NCBI GenBank assembly: GCA_019915135.1
Contig: JAHLMK010000016.1
Span: 868,001 to 932,000 of the forward strand
Direction: 5' to 3'
Source: Strobilurus pachycystidiatus
Lineage: Eukaryota; Basidiomycota; Agaricomycetes; Agaricales; Physalacriaceae
DNA: 64,000 nucleotides
Below, piece by piece: positions 35,193 to 45,492 of this stretch (position 1 is the stretch's first letter; each line of letters begins with the position of its first letter). The position numbers were made by a program, and so were the translations under genes. Under the pieces are notes generated by a model, which ran no database searches, had not been told where the DNA came from, and saw only the letters and a list, made by a program, of their open reading frames with translations.

Positions 35193-36034
35193 CCATCTAC
35201 TCCATGGCACTGACATTCAAGAACACCAATAGACACTCTCCCGTCTCCGTCGGGCTATCAGCATCTGACACCGGGCACTCACCGTGGCAGCAGCGCAGGA
35301 TACAGTACGTCGACGTCAACGTCAAGTCTCCACTGTCCTCATTCCTATTCAGATTCTGCCAAGGCGTCCCCGAGCCCGGGTAGACCCTTGAGATATCGGC
35401 CATCCAACACTTACTAGCTTGATGCTAGACGCTTGCCCCCTTCGCTCTCAATCCCTTCTCTTGCATCGACACCCTCGGAAACCCACCGCATCTAGCATCA
35501 TCACACACCACATCGCATTTTTATCCTTCATCTATTCTAGCATGATCACGACCATTTTTATTCCTTATCCTATACAGCTACGGCTCATACGCATACTGGA
35601 TACAGCGTATCTGAACCCACTGGCCGGATTATGACTAGACGTTATGACATCCGCATCGCCACTGTGTGGCGCTCATCTTCGGGCCCGCGGCCCAGCGAGT
35701 CTGATCGCAACTTGCTCTTTCGATGTGCAACCACTCATGACGAGGTAGCATTCAAGAGAATGTAACTTTTTGATAGTTAGCAAAATGTTGCATAAATTGC
35801 TCGCTCAGAACACAGTGCAAGGTGCACGAGAGGGAAAAAGAATCGCGAGCCTGATGACATTTTCCTCTTTCTAGGCTCAGCTACTCACGGCGAGTCGTCA
35901 AGAGAATTCAATCTTGATGACAAGCAAAATGACACATAAATTGTTCGTTCAGAATTTACACTGCAAGGTGTACGAGAGGAAAGAAGAATGTGGAGTGAAG
36001 TGTGGCGGCAATGGGCCATGGCCCATCAACCCAC
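35193..36034. other. Intergenic with imperfect direct repeat
   Basis: No gene supported. It contains two diverged copies of a segment of about 110 bases, 35733-35842 and 35883-35990, sharing TCAAGAGAAT, AGCAAAATG, CATAAATTG, TCGTTCAGAA-like, GCAAGGTG and ACGAGAGG words at matching spacing. Confidence 0.55.
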
Positions 36035-36362
36035 TTACACCATCGTGGCGGCAGCGTTGCTCGTGCCCCCTGGTGCTGAGGTTGGGGAGAAGACTCCTTG
36101 AGGATACGTCGACAATGGGATGCCTGCGGTCTGCTGACGACGAAGAGAGCGGCGACGGCGATAGTGCAGAATAAGCAAGGGAGTCCCTAAGACGATAACA
36201 AGGCTGCCCACTGGGATAAGCATGTCAAAATAGGACGAGGCACTCTAGACAGTCTTGGGGCGACTTACGAACGATGATCACGATAAAGAGTGCACTGGCA
36301 GCGCGATTACTGTCGTGAGCATTCCTGGGCCCTATGTCGTGGCGAGGAAGATACATGGGCAT
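36035..36362 (-). CDS. Tiny single-pass membrane protein S1 (89 aa)
   Basis: Two exons (36362-36269 and 36210-36035, intron 36211-36268 with GTAAGT...CAG) give 89 residues. Start MPMYLPRHD; then one strong transmembrane segment LFIVIIVLGSLVIVLGTPLL created across the intron, an Arg-rich stop-transfer stretch (YRRRRSLRRQ), then AGIPLS and a Ser/Pro/Gly-rich tail. The basic flank predicts a cytosolic C-terminus. It is paralogous in layout and in the AGIPLS motif to S2 (37006-37234) on the same strand 0.6 kb away. No known family is recognised. Each exon alone is too short to stand out, so the gene is easily missed. Confidence 0.6.
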
Positions 36363-36440
36363 CAGTCGATTTGTAAACAACGAGGTGGGTGTGAGAGTAG
36401 TGGGAGAAAGACAAGAAGCACAGAGGACCTTCTTTGGGTG

Positions 36441-36448
36441 TATTTAAG
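36441..36448 (-). promoter_or_regulatory. TATA-like box of S1
   Basis: TTAAATA on the minus strand about 79 bases before the S1 start, followed by a long pyrimidine-rich leader, a usual fungal transcription start layout. Confidence 0.4.
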
Positions 36449-37005
36449 CCATTGGGAGGTGGGGACATCCCCGAAATGGACTCAGTGATCGTCCATTCCC
36501 ACTTACAGCCTTTACAGGGAAACCCTCTTCTACGGCAGCGCACAGCCATAGAAGTTTCTTTGCTGTTTTACGATCAAAAGCAGGACGCGCTGATCTATGT
36601 ACAGCTAAGTTTCATCGTCGCTCAGGGCCTGGTCCGGCCGCATGGCCGAGCTGTTGGATTGTGGCGCAGTCTGCAGAGATCAAACAATAGCACAGCAAAT
36701 TGATGTCCGGTTGAGCAAGTGATCCATGGTAGGGGGGCTTCAAAGGAGTTGAATAGAGCAAGGATTCGCGCCAGACAGAGGTAGCCTATCCTAAGCCTAG
36801 AATACTGCTATCTTCCAAGTGGTGTACCACAGACCGTACCCTATAACGCTCTGGATACACTCCTTTGGTCCTCCTCGACGCCTCTTTCTTTCCCTTTGTC
36901 TCTGGCTGGCTCAACTACACTGCACGGTTTTCAACGGAGACAACTGGAAATATAGGAAGAATAAATGGAAGACTCGCTCATGAGATCGTCACGGTGGCGC
37001 AAAAT
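36449..37005. other. Intergenic between S1 and S2
   Basis: About 560 bases. A plus-strand ORF (36434-36703) overlaps the S1 promoter and shows no recognisable content. Confidence 0.45.
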
Positions 37006-37234
37006 TCACAGTGAGGCGAGAGCTGGCTGTTCATGATGGGGCGACGACGACAGCGGAATGCCTGCCGCCCGGGCCTGCGTAATGGCACGGCGGGCTCGAT
37101 GCCACGCCAGCACGGCGAGCAAGCCCAAGACTACGACTGAAAATCCATGTCAGAGAGTGAGCTATAGCATACTTTCCACACTTACTGATGCCCGCCACAA
37201 TCAGGAGCAGTCGATGAAGACTAGAGTCATCCAT
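37006..37234 (-). CDS. Tiny single-pass membrane protein S2 (59 aa)
   Basis: Two exons (37234-37186 and 37136-37006, intron 37137-37185 with GTAAGT...CAG) give 59 residues. A short N-terminus (MDDSSLHR) runs into a transmembrane segment LLLIVAGIIVVLGLLAVLAW that spans the intron, then basic residues (HRARRAITQAR), AGIPLS and a short Ser/His tail. The intron interrupts the membrane segment in S1 as well, and both have the basic flank followed by AGIPLS, so S1 and S2 are a tandem paralogous pair. The S2 intron is phase 1, as in S1. Function is unknown. Confidence 0.58.
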
Positions 37235-37300
37235 CTTGATTGGGGTAGGTTGGTCAGTAGAAGGGAGGCAAGCTATCTAGAATGATTGAGCGGTATGCAG

Positions 37301-37307
37301 TATAAAT
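37301..37307 (-). promoter_or_regulatory. TATA-like box of S2
   Basis: TTTATA on the minus strand about 67 bases before the S2 start, followed by a pyrimidine-rich leader, as for S1. Confidence 0.4.
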
Positions 37308-37708
37308 GAGGTTGGACTGAATTCAAGATCAAACGCCGAGAATGAAGCTGTCCATTCCGTACACAAACACGGTGGAAGGTACTATCAGTTCTGATCAACC
37401 TGAAGCCTAAGATATGCAGACCTACCGTTGTAGAATGTCATCGTTCAGCGCCGGAGAAGGCTCAGTCGAACGGATGGACCACCCGATGATGAATGGATAT
37501 TTCATCGTTTCGAGACCTGTATTTGCTTCCTGCAAGTCTTACAGTCGACGGACCTCAACGATCTTCTGTGGTGGTATGTAACACACCTTTGCTCGGATCT
37601 CCGCTTTCAACACGTCCGCTCCCTATGCCCACCAGTGGACTCGCTGCCCTCCACTACACCCTCTGATGGTCCACACGCAAAACAACATTGATTTACACCT
37701 TTCCAATA

Positions 37709-37864
37709 GATTACAGTTCTATTATACATGGCAGCGATATCTGCAGCCAAGTCAGCATTGTTATTGTAGAGTGATATTCCGAACGTCTTACCTAGGATCA
37801 GCCCAGGATACAGTTCTATTATACATGACAATCATACCTGGAGACATAGTCAGCATTATTTTGA
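37709..37864. repeat. Imperfect direct repeat at NUDIX 3' end
   Basis: Segments 37709-37765 and 37809-37864 share TACAGTTCTATTATACATG and a following GTCAGCATTRTTWTTG block, spaced 100 bases. The second copy overlaps the NUDIX stop codon. The rest of 37235-37708 shows no gene. Confidence 0.6.
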
Positions 37865-38827
37865 AGAAGAGTAGTTCGTGTGGCATACAGTGGCCTGTAC
37901 ACGCTCAGGCTCGCGCTCCTCCTCCTCTTTTCGAAGGTCCTCCAGTAATTGGAGATGGTTCTTGTACAGCTGTTGTACGACTCGGACGATATGCATGTGG
38001 TCGGGGACCCTTTTGAGCAGATTGATCGCCTCTTCGAAGGTATACAAGCCAGCGGTGAAGCTTTGTTCGTCCGACATGCCGGTCCCCTTTGACCACTTCG
38101 CGTCGGCGGCGATCTGGCCGACGTACCAGAAGATGATGTATTCTGCACCCGATCTAAGCATGCGGTTTTGCTGGAATTTGGGGTGCAACGCGTGGAGCTG
38201 GACGTAGGCAGGTTCGAAGTTGGGCGCGTAGACGGCGTCGTCGTTATCGGGAGGAGGTGGCTGTCTCGTTTGTTTGAGCAGGGGAAAGTGTTGGACGGTG
38301 TCAAAGCCAGTCTGGCGCGTCATCAGCATGAATTCGCACCGCGTTCACCGACGTACCTCTTCCGAGGCCTCCCGCAAAGCCGTCGTCTCGATGGGCTCGT
38401 CAATGTCCTTTCTGCCTTTCGGAAGAAAGTGGTATCTGGACTTGGCGTCGTACACGATGACGACCTTGTGGGTGCTGGGTTGGATGATGACCATGCCGGC
38501 GCCGAGCATGAAGTCGCCGCACACGTAGCCGACGTCGGGGACGCTGATGTCGCTGCCGCGGGACGTCGGGAAGCCACAGTAGGAGATCAGCTTGTGGTAG
38601 AGGTGGTCGAGGTTCCTAATGGTGGGTACGCCGTGTAGGGGGCGCCGAAACCTTGCCCTTCTTTCTGCCTCCTCTTTCGTCAAGGCTGGTGATGACTGCG
38701 AGGGCGACGATTCCCATTCGGACGATCCCTCTGATGACGGCCGCTCTGCGGCAGTCTGCGCCTCTGTTTGAGCAGTATTGGACGTCGTCGACGCCGAGCC
38801 TGTCGACTTGCGAAAGAGTCTGTTCAT
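37856..38827 (-). CDS. NUDIX hydrolase
   Basis: Two exons (38827-38357, 38311-37856) give 308 residues. The Nudix box GRKDIDEPIETTAL-REASEETGF fits GX5EX7REUXEEXGU exactly and is completed across the intron. Upstream are AGMVIIQPSTHKVVIVYDA and HFLPKGRKD, the normal first strands of the fold. Nudix enzymes cleave nucleoside diphosphates linked to another moiety, using metal bound by the REXXEE glutamates. A Ser/Thr/Glu-rich N-terminus (about 50 residues) and a long C-terminal part with a Glu/Arg-rich end (LRKEEEEREPERV) surround the domain, as in basidiomycete members. The substrate (NDP-sugar, diphosphoinositol or other) cannot be read. Confidence 0.93.
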
Positions 38828-39491
38828 CGAGGTAAAAGTGAAAGAGAGAAATTGATTGACATCGGTGTCAACAACGAAGAGGTGTCTGAGAATAGTACTG
38901 CGGTGATTCACATAGCCTGACCCTAACCCTACGGACCACCTAAAGCAAAAGCGACGGGACCGCGCTGGAAAACACCAGCGCATATGTACAGGTACGCTAG
39001 TGAACTATGTTACTATGGAACAGCCTGTGGCAACGCGACGCGACCGCGCTGAACAGGAGCAAGTGCAAAGTCATGACCGCCGTGTATGCTTCAAACCGCT
39101 AACAAATCGCGCTCTGTAGAAGACGATATCTTCCGGATATGCTGTCGTGCATCAGCACCTCTTGTGTCCAAGGTCAGCGGGCCCCCAGAAGAGCAAAATC
39201 AGTCTGAACATCCCACTCCAGATGGCGGCGACGGCGAATGAGCCGAAGCTGGTGCGACCTTGGGCTGCCAACTGGCATTTTCAAGATTTATGTCGAGAGA
39301 AGGATCACCTGAGTTCCAAGTCAACCGGCAGAGTTGTGTGCCACGCGATGGCAGGGCAAAATAGGCTGTCTGGTCCAGTAAAGTCTGGTGATATTGATAT
39401 TAATATCGGCTACATCGGTGCATATACAGTGAGTTCTACACAGACATTAAAAACAGCCAAAGACAGCGAACGGAGAGCGTACCAAGTATCT
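38828..39491. other. Intergenic, no gene seen
   Basis: About 660 bases upstream of the NUDIX gene and downstream of VPS68; only shadow ORFs. Confidence 0.5.
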
Positions 39492-40142
39492 TCACAGCGT
39501 CAGATTGTATTCATATTCCCCACTTGTGCTCTGCGCAATCCACAGCACGACGCCTGCAAGCATCATGGCCACATTCTGAGAAACATTCGCGTAGCCGTAA
39601 TAGTTGAATTGCTCCGGATAGCCGCCAAGGATGTATTTCAGAATCAGTATGCACTGCGCAACGTCAGAATCGACCAGCACAGAAGGCAACAGCCACGTAC
39701 GACACTGCCCGCAAGTCCACCAGCCATGAAGGCAAATCCGATGAACAGGAAGAGGCGCGCGCGCCACACTGCCCGGGAGTCCCCGAAGCCCTCGTCACCG
39801 CGAATGCGGTCCTTGTCGATCAGGTTGACGATGAGGAAACCGAAGAGCGATGAGAGCCCAGGTACCCAGTCGACGAAGGTGACATGTACAGGCGCCTCTC
39901 CCCAGGATGGCTTGGCGTGCGCGGAGAGAATGGCCGCATCAAGGAATGTCCAATTTGCGAGGGCGAACTGTGGGGCACGGCAACATTAGTATATGTATGT
40001 GGTCTGCTCGTTGTTGAGTACGACGTACAAGGGCACCAGCAATGTAGACGCCAGCGGTGCGGCGGTGCTTCCCGAGCGTAAATTCGGGAAATGGGTTGAG
40101 GCAGACTCGGCGGGGGTCGTAGTCGGAGCGAGGGAGAGACAT
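39492..40142 (-). CDS. VPS68: Vps68 / UPF0220 family membrane protein
   Basis: Three exons (40142-40029, 39967-39701, 39653-39492) give 180 residues with four membrane segments. Family landmarks are RRTAGVYIAGALFALANWTF, FVDWVPGLSSLFGFLIVNLI, ARLFLFIGFAFMAGGLAGS and NVSQNVAMMLAGVVLWIAQ. In yeast Vps68 works in vacuolar sorting and, with Vps55, at endosomes; the animal relatives are TMEM50 proteins. Length and order are normal. The start Met lies 38 codons before intron 1. No regulation is evident. Confidence 0.92.
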
Positions 40143-40553
40143 GGTGCTGATCGTCGTGGAAGACAGTGAGCAAGCTGTTGAGCGTGAGAATCAATTATGC
40201 CGCCTTGCCATTTCCGGACTGGCGATGAGGGGCGGGCCGCTCCACTGATACTCAATGGTCGACAATGGTATGTCCCCTGTGTAAGACTGCCAGTATGCGC
40301 AGAAGAACTGACGTAGTATCTCGGGGAGGCTCGCGCTAGCGCTCATGGACAACAAGGAAGGAACGAGGCGGCTTGCCTGCTGTATGTACTTTCATGTAGG
40401 CTGTAGCTTCATAGCCGCTTCACACCGGCAGACAAGCAGTACACTTTCAGCGCGCATTCTGAATATTGGCATTGATATACTTCTTTTCATTAATGTCAAA
40501 AATAATGTGAAGATCGGAGCATTGAGGTTCAACGTCTAACATACACCATCATC
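40143..40553. other. Intergenic, no gene seen
   Basis: About 410 bases between VPS68 and the 3' end of the GH28 gene. Confidence 0.5.
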
Positions 40554-42365
40554 TCATAGCATACTGACACAGACAGCCAAGGCCCCCAACAAAGCGGCCA
40601 TGCTCATGGAGCGTCCCAACGCCGCATTCGCACCACCATCGTCGGACGGGTCGATATCCGTCACTTGATACGGTCCATCTTGACACTGGAAGCCCAGAGT
40701 ATCCTGCTCTCCAGGGGCCAAAGCGCTTGCATTGCAAAGGACGTCAGCCGTTCCGGACGCGTTCGCAAATGTGATGTTGATGTCGAGGAAAGTGAGGTTC
40801 GTGGCTAAATGAGAGCTATTAGAGGGTGTTACAAAGTGGTGCCGGAATCATCGTACCAGTGCCATTGAATAAGTCCAGGATGATACTTTGCGTTCCGTCG
40901 ATGCCCTCGACATAGTTCCAGCATGGATCACTGATGCATGTTCCATCCGCTGTCATGTCATTAGACAGGTGTGGATGGAGAGATGGAAAGGCACGTACTC
41001 CAGTTGACGTTGAGGTTTCCATTGAAGTTCTTGTACGTGAAGTCTGAAATCTCCGTGCTCGTGTTCGCTGCAGTAGCTGGCTTTCCGAAGTCCTGATCGT
41101 AGTAACTAGGAACGTTTGATTAAGATTTCCTGTAAGCAGGACGGATGAGACGCGTACTTCTGTGTGATGAAGATACCCGTCGATACATTGACCAAAGTGA
41201 TATCTTCCCAAGTAATATTGGATGCGTGTCCTCGGCCGCCTGTCCAGCTCTTGAACTGCGGAGAAGCTTTAGAGCAGCAGCCACTGAATATGTGAAGGCA
41301 CATACCCTAGCACCATACACCGCGTTCTCCATAGTCCAATTTTTGAAGAGGACATTCTCGACAGTCTGTTCGGAACCGTTTTTGCCAAGGGAGCCGATGG
41401 ACAGTCCATGAGAGGAGAAGCCGCAGAACCCGTTAATAGCAGTAACGTTTCGCGCCTTGTTGATCACGGAAACACAGTCGTCTCCATTGTGGCCGTAGTA
41501 TCCGTCGATGGTGATATTCTGACCCGAGACGTTAATTCCATCCCTATCGAACGGTGAGGAGGTGAACAAGAAATATAAGGGGAGATGTCGCGTACGTGTT
41601 GAAGGGGAAACTAATGTGATTGTCACGAGTACCGTTCGTAGGCTGAGCATCTACGAAGTGGTTCTCCACACGCAAGTTCTGGCCCGGAAGATTCCAGCCC
41701 CATGCCACAGGCTTGATGACCTTCAGTCCCGACAACAGGCCATTCGTCACATTGAAGGTCGCCAACTGCGGTCGGAGAGTCTGCATGACTACCATCAGCG
41801 CCACAGACGAGACCCCCGGAACTGACGCGACGTACTTTGATATTGCTGTTCCACCATTGCTGTCCGAAACCGTTGAACCTGCCCCATTCACTCTCGTTCG
41901 AGCCGATCAGCTGGACGTCGTTTCCGTCGAAGTAGAACCACGGAGTCGCGTAAGTCTATAGATGATGTTAGCGCGCGTGCATGATGATTGCAGTATAATC
42001 ACGAACCGAAGGCTGGTTTTTCGTCTCGTTGATAGCAATTTGAATAGCCGTAATGTTGTCGGGAAGGTTCAAGTTGCCATTGAGGTAAACGGTAACGTTG
42101 CCTGTCGGGTGGGTTTTAGAGAAACGAACAGAAGGCTGCTTGGCCAGAGGTACTTACTCAACCCCGTCAAGGCCACGGGAGTATACGCGCTGTAGTTGGC
42201 CTGTTGGAACGTGATGACAGAGTCCTTCGAGCAGTTCGTGAAGGCCGCCAGGATGAAGGACGAGTCGTCGCTACCGTCATCGTTACGTTCCACCGTACAT
42301 TCCGCAGCCCAAGCAGCTGTGGTGGCGGCGGCGAGGATAGCGCTTAGTTGGAGAAGCGTATACAT
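40554..42365 (-). CDS. GH28 polygalacturonase-type enzyme, secreted and probably GPI-anchored
   Basis: Glycoside hydrolase family 28, acting on pectin backbones. Signal peptide MYTLLQLSAILAAATTAAWA. Joined exons show FPFNTDGINVSGQ (the NTD catalytic motif, completed across an intron), HNGDDCVSV (second catalytic Asp pair), SSHGLSIGSLGKNG (GHG motif with Ser in the first place) and ARFKSWTGG in place of the RIK motif. This set points to an exo-acting or rhamnogalacturonan/xylogalacturonan-type enzyme and not a classical endo-polygalacturonase. Many NxS/T sites. The C-terminus ends in a hydrophobic stretch (MAALLGALAVCVSML) after small residues (DDGGANAA), a GPI-anchor signal. Stop 40554-40556. 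About nine exons, all in frame. Confidence 0.9.
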
Positions 42366-42402
42366 GGGCGCTATAGCTTGGCTTCCCCGGAATTTGCGCT
42401 CG

Positions 42403-42410
42403 TTTTATAT
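42403..42410 (-). promoter_or_regulatory. TATA box of GH28 gene
   Basis: ATATAAAA on the minus strand about 40 bases before the start codon. Confidence 0.55.
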
Positions 42411-43190
42411 ATCGCGCCCTGGCGTGCCGCATTTTTTTCCCCGCGCGTGTCTTGGTGGATCAGCTGAGATGTGGATCCACTATACGGCCCGGCGGGGAGG
42501 GGTTGGGGAAATTGGAATTGGTGCTGGAGAGGTACGTGGTCACAAGACCTCAGGCGCGAGTTGTTGCTGTCAGGGTGGCCATATTCCATACCGCCCTAAA
42601 TGCAACGCGTCGAAGAAGGACGTGTAAGTGCTGGATCTGCTTGCCTCTAGGTAAGTAGGAGACTGGGAAACAGCTGCCGTCGCTCATAGAGGGAGCCGCG
42701 ACCGGTTGACTGAGATTCAGAGATGGTGGTTCGAAAGCAAGACATTGTGTCCGGCCCGATGCGGCCGCCGGTGACTTGTATCACAGATCAACTTGAAATA
42801 CAGACGACAGTGGCATGAATCCTTGCACCAGATTGATGGTTTGGAAAGGCACTGGAAAGGCTCGTATAGTCTGGAAGACACTCAGCGACCTGCTCAGCGA
42901 CCCTTCTATGCCATCCTGTCAATGTGCTGCGCGATCAAAGAATGCGGGGTATGCCTGAGCTTGTGTGGTACGTGTCGTACGCCCTCCTGTCGGATGTCCC
43001 CTCTTCTTCTAAAGGTTTTGCGGCTGTGGTCAGAAACGCTATTGTCAGAGCATTGTAACACATCATGACCTGTGGTATACACTAGCTTTCGAATATAGAT
43101 ATGTGGCGCTTTGAATTTCCATGAGTAGACCCGAGTAAGTCGGTCATCGGGCCGCAGCCCTAGAAAATAACGGTTTGCCCTCTGACCACG
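42411..43190. other. Divergent intergenic region, GH28 and Tse2-like genes
   Basis: About 780 bases, only short ORFs, no gene supported. Confidence 0.5.
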
Positions 43191-43888
43191 ATGATCGCGA
43201 CTCTCTCCTCGTCAACACGCTCTCCGTGCTTGAGCTTATTACGCGCGACATGCAGAAACTACTCGGCGGCAAGGCCGACAGGTAGCCGCCCTCTCATTGG
43301 ACGATACAATCACGTCCCGGTCGAGCTTGCACGCGTCCAGTCTGGCACCAAAGTCCGTCTGAGAGACTACGAGACGCAAAAGGCTATGAACCGCTTCAGT
43401 TATGACTTGAAACTTATTGACGGGAAGGTTCTGCCTGCAGACGGTCCCAACTTCATTGGTGCGTTGGCCAAATGAAAAGTCGGTGTTATTGACGAATCGT
43501 CAGGGCCTAACGGATGTTCTCTTCGCGAGCCATTATCGCCGACTTTCCAAGAAGTCGTGCGTAACTTCCGCGGAAAAAACATTTTGACATATGTTCTGAA
43601 AGAAGGTACGCGTATCTCGAATTCTGACATTGTTGTTGCATTAAAGCTATACAATCTACAGGCACTCCTCTACCTCCGTCGTTGGTGATCCTCCACGAAC
43701 ATTCAGATCATTACTCCATGCAGTGCACGAAACCCATGACTCTCGATGGTTAGTCTGATATCAGTCCCATCCGACTGCGACTGACTTCATTGATAGAGTT
43801 GAACGCGGAATTGACTCAGTTTATCAACAAGCACGGGAGGACTCTGGATAAGGAGGAGTTTGACGAGGAATATCCATTCGAAATATAG
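43191..43888 (+). CDS. Tse2-type ADP-ribosyltransferase-like protein
   Basis: Four exons (43191-43458, 43504-43605, 43662-43748, 43797-43888) give 182 residues. The first about 28 residues are rich in Ser/Arg with no acids, like a mitochondrial presequence. Then come YNHVPVELAR, RLRDYE, SYDLKLIDGKVLPADG and a segment near LHEHSDHYS. This pattern fits the fungal proteins placed in the Tse2 ADP-ribosyltransferase-toxin domain family, named after a bacterial type VI secretion effector. I assign it from memory of the motif order, so it needs a profile search. The fungal role is unknown. No immunity-type partner is recognisable beside it; the downstream ORF at 44765-45187 is unassigned. The frame is complete and unbroken. 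Confidence 0.62.
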
Positions 43889-44764
43889 ACGGACTGCTCA
43901 AAAATATCACTACCTTGTCGCCTCTTTTAATTCAACACCCTACTCTGAAAGATGGCACCGTCGTCGACCGGGTTAGGCAACCCGAAGGATGCGACTCGAC
44001 ATACGGGAGCTGCTAAGACTACCGCCATGAACGACAAGGCCGCCTCACAGTCACTCGACGAGGGTCGAGGTTGTTCCATTCGATTTGAGAGGAGCAGACT
44101 AACGACTCAAGACGGCAAGCTAGTTAGCTTCATCCTCTCTTTCTCTCGGCCGTCATTGTAAGAATCGTAACATTTTGGGAAAATTTAACCACTATTCCGG
44201 AGGTGCTTTACGGACCTGGAAGCCTGAATTCAGAGACGGGTGAAAGCCAATCTCCTGCATTGACGAAGAAAGCGAGATGCCAGGATTAGGAGTAGGCGAA
44301 TATTGTCATAAAGAGGGTTCGTGCTGCTTGCAGGCGCAATGCACGTTGAATGTACGGGGTGAGTGGCGCTGTGAAGGCTTCCACGAAATGGGCGGCAAAG
44401 AGTTTGTAGCAGGCGAGGGCGGGATGGGCGGGATTCGAATATCCAATTTCGGAACAACCCGACGTAGCCGCCCCAATCAAAGCTTTACTTCTGACCACCA
44501 CCATCACCACTATTCTATCCCGCCAAAGCATGAAAAACGAGGAAAACGCCCAAATTTTTCCGGGATGGCATTATCACCCATTTTTCGGCATCGTCAAGAA
44601 ACGCGAAACGTGGGGTAAAGACCTCCAAAAGGTGCGCTTATCCCCTTAACTCGCAACTGTTTTCCAATGAAATACAGACATATCCTATCGCTGAGCTTAC
44701 GCTGCCTACTCCCACTATCTCGCCGCTGCCAGACCCTGACTCTGAGCAGTTCGTTGCGCTCGAC
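43889..44764. other. Region upstream of hypothetical gene; possible 5' exons
   Basis: A short plus-strand ORF (43952-44161, MAPSSTGLGNPK) and another at 44277-44618 may hold 5' exons of the following ORF, but no consistent splice model was found. An acceptor-like AATACAG at about 44673-44679 precedes continuous coding sequence. Confidence 0.35.
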
Positions 44765-45187
44765 ATGGACATGGATACCTCCTACATTCCCACCGAACAC
44801 GATCTTTCCCTCATAAGCGACACATCCTCTTACACGGAAGATTCCGAGCCCTCTATCCTTCTCTCTGCCTCCACGTCTGGCGTCGACTTTCCTGGCCTCG
44901 GTTTGTTCGGGGTCGTCACCAGTGATCACATAAAAAACGATGGACGCTTACACCTGCTCTCGCGCTGTCTGATCTCGCCCACCATCTCGGAAATCACCTT
45001 GGACGAAGTGTACGCGACGTTCTGTGACGCGGCGGAGAAGAAACAGCGCGCGACAGATCCTTCAACGCGAAGGCAGAGCCAGTCTCTTCGCGCCTTCAAT
45101 CATTCTCGCTCGACTGTATCAAGCACACTTAAGAAGACGACAAAGCCGCTGGAAGGAAGACTGGAACGCGGGCGGACTTGGCGGTAG
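44765..45187 (+). CDS. Uncharacterised acidic protein, 3' exon
   Basis: Open frame of at least 140 residues that continues upstream to about 44680 (TPTISPLPDPDSEQF). Acidic and Ser-rich N-terminal part (MDMDTSYIPTEHDLSL), a hydrophobic patch (VDFPGLGLFGVV), then a basic Ser/Thr/Arg-rich tail ending RGRTWR. Composition and codon use look coding. No domain is recognised; the 5' end is unresolved. Confidence 0.45.
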   Translation: MDMDTSYIPTEHDLSLISDTSSYTEDSEPSILLSASTSGVDFPGLGLFGVVTSDHIKNDGRLHLLSRCLISPTISEITLDEVYATFCDAAEKKQRATDPSTRRQSQSLRAFNHSRSTVSSTLKKTTKPLEGRLERGRTWR

Positions 45188-45492
45188 AGGTGAAGAAATG
45201 GACGTTTGTACTATTATCTGCCAACAGAGCTTTGGCGTGTCTGCCTCACTCTGCTTGGTTTGTCGCCTTGTTATCTTGGATGCTTTGGTTGGCGTTGTTG
45301 TCTGTCAACAGGCTTTGACAAGGGGTGAGGTCGCGAAATGGGCTCGCTGTACTTTTGTCACCTGAATGGGCGAGCAGTGAGGATGATAACCGCGACCGTT
45401 TATTATTCAAGGTCTATCATTGGCCTCCGCGGACGTTGACTTCGCCAGCGGCTTTCGAGACGCCTGATAGTGATGAAGCTGGCGCTGGACGA
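45188..45492. other. Intergenic, no gene seen
   Basis: About 300 bases between convergent ends. Confidence 0.5.

Noticed and set aside
37280..37450. Possible extra 5' exons of S2 (MTFYN plus a short exon)
   Set aside because: The frame closes before reaching S2, and S2 has its own TATA-like box and leader.
38168..38638. Plus-strand Val/Asp-rich ORF of 156 residues
   Set aside because: Antisense of the NUDIX gene; composition follows from the coding strand.
39147..39989. Plus-strand ORF of 280 residues
   Set aside because: Covers VPS68 on the other strand; no domain, and VPS68 splices cleanly.
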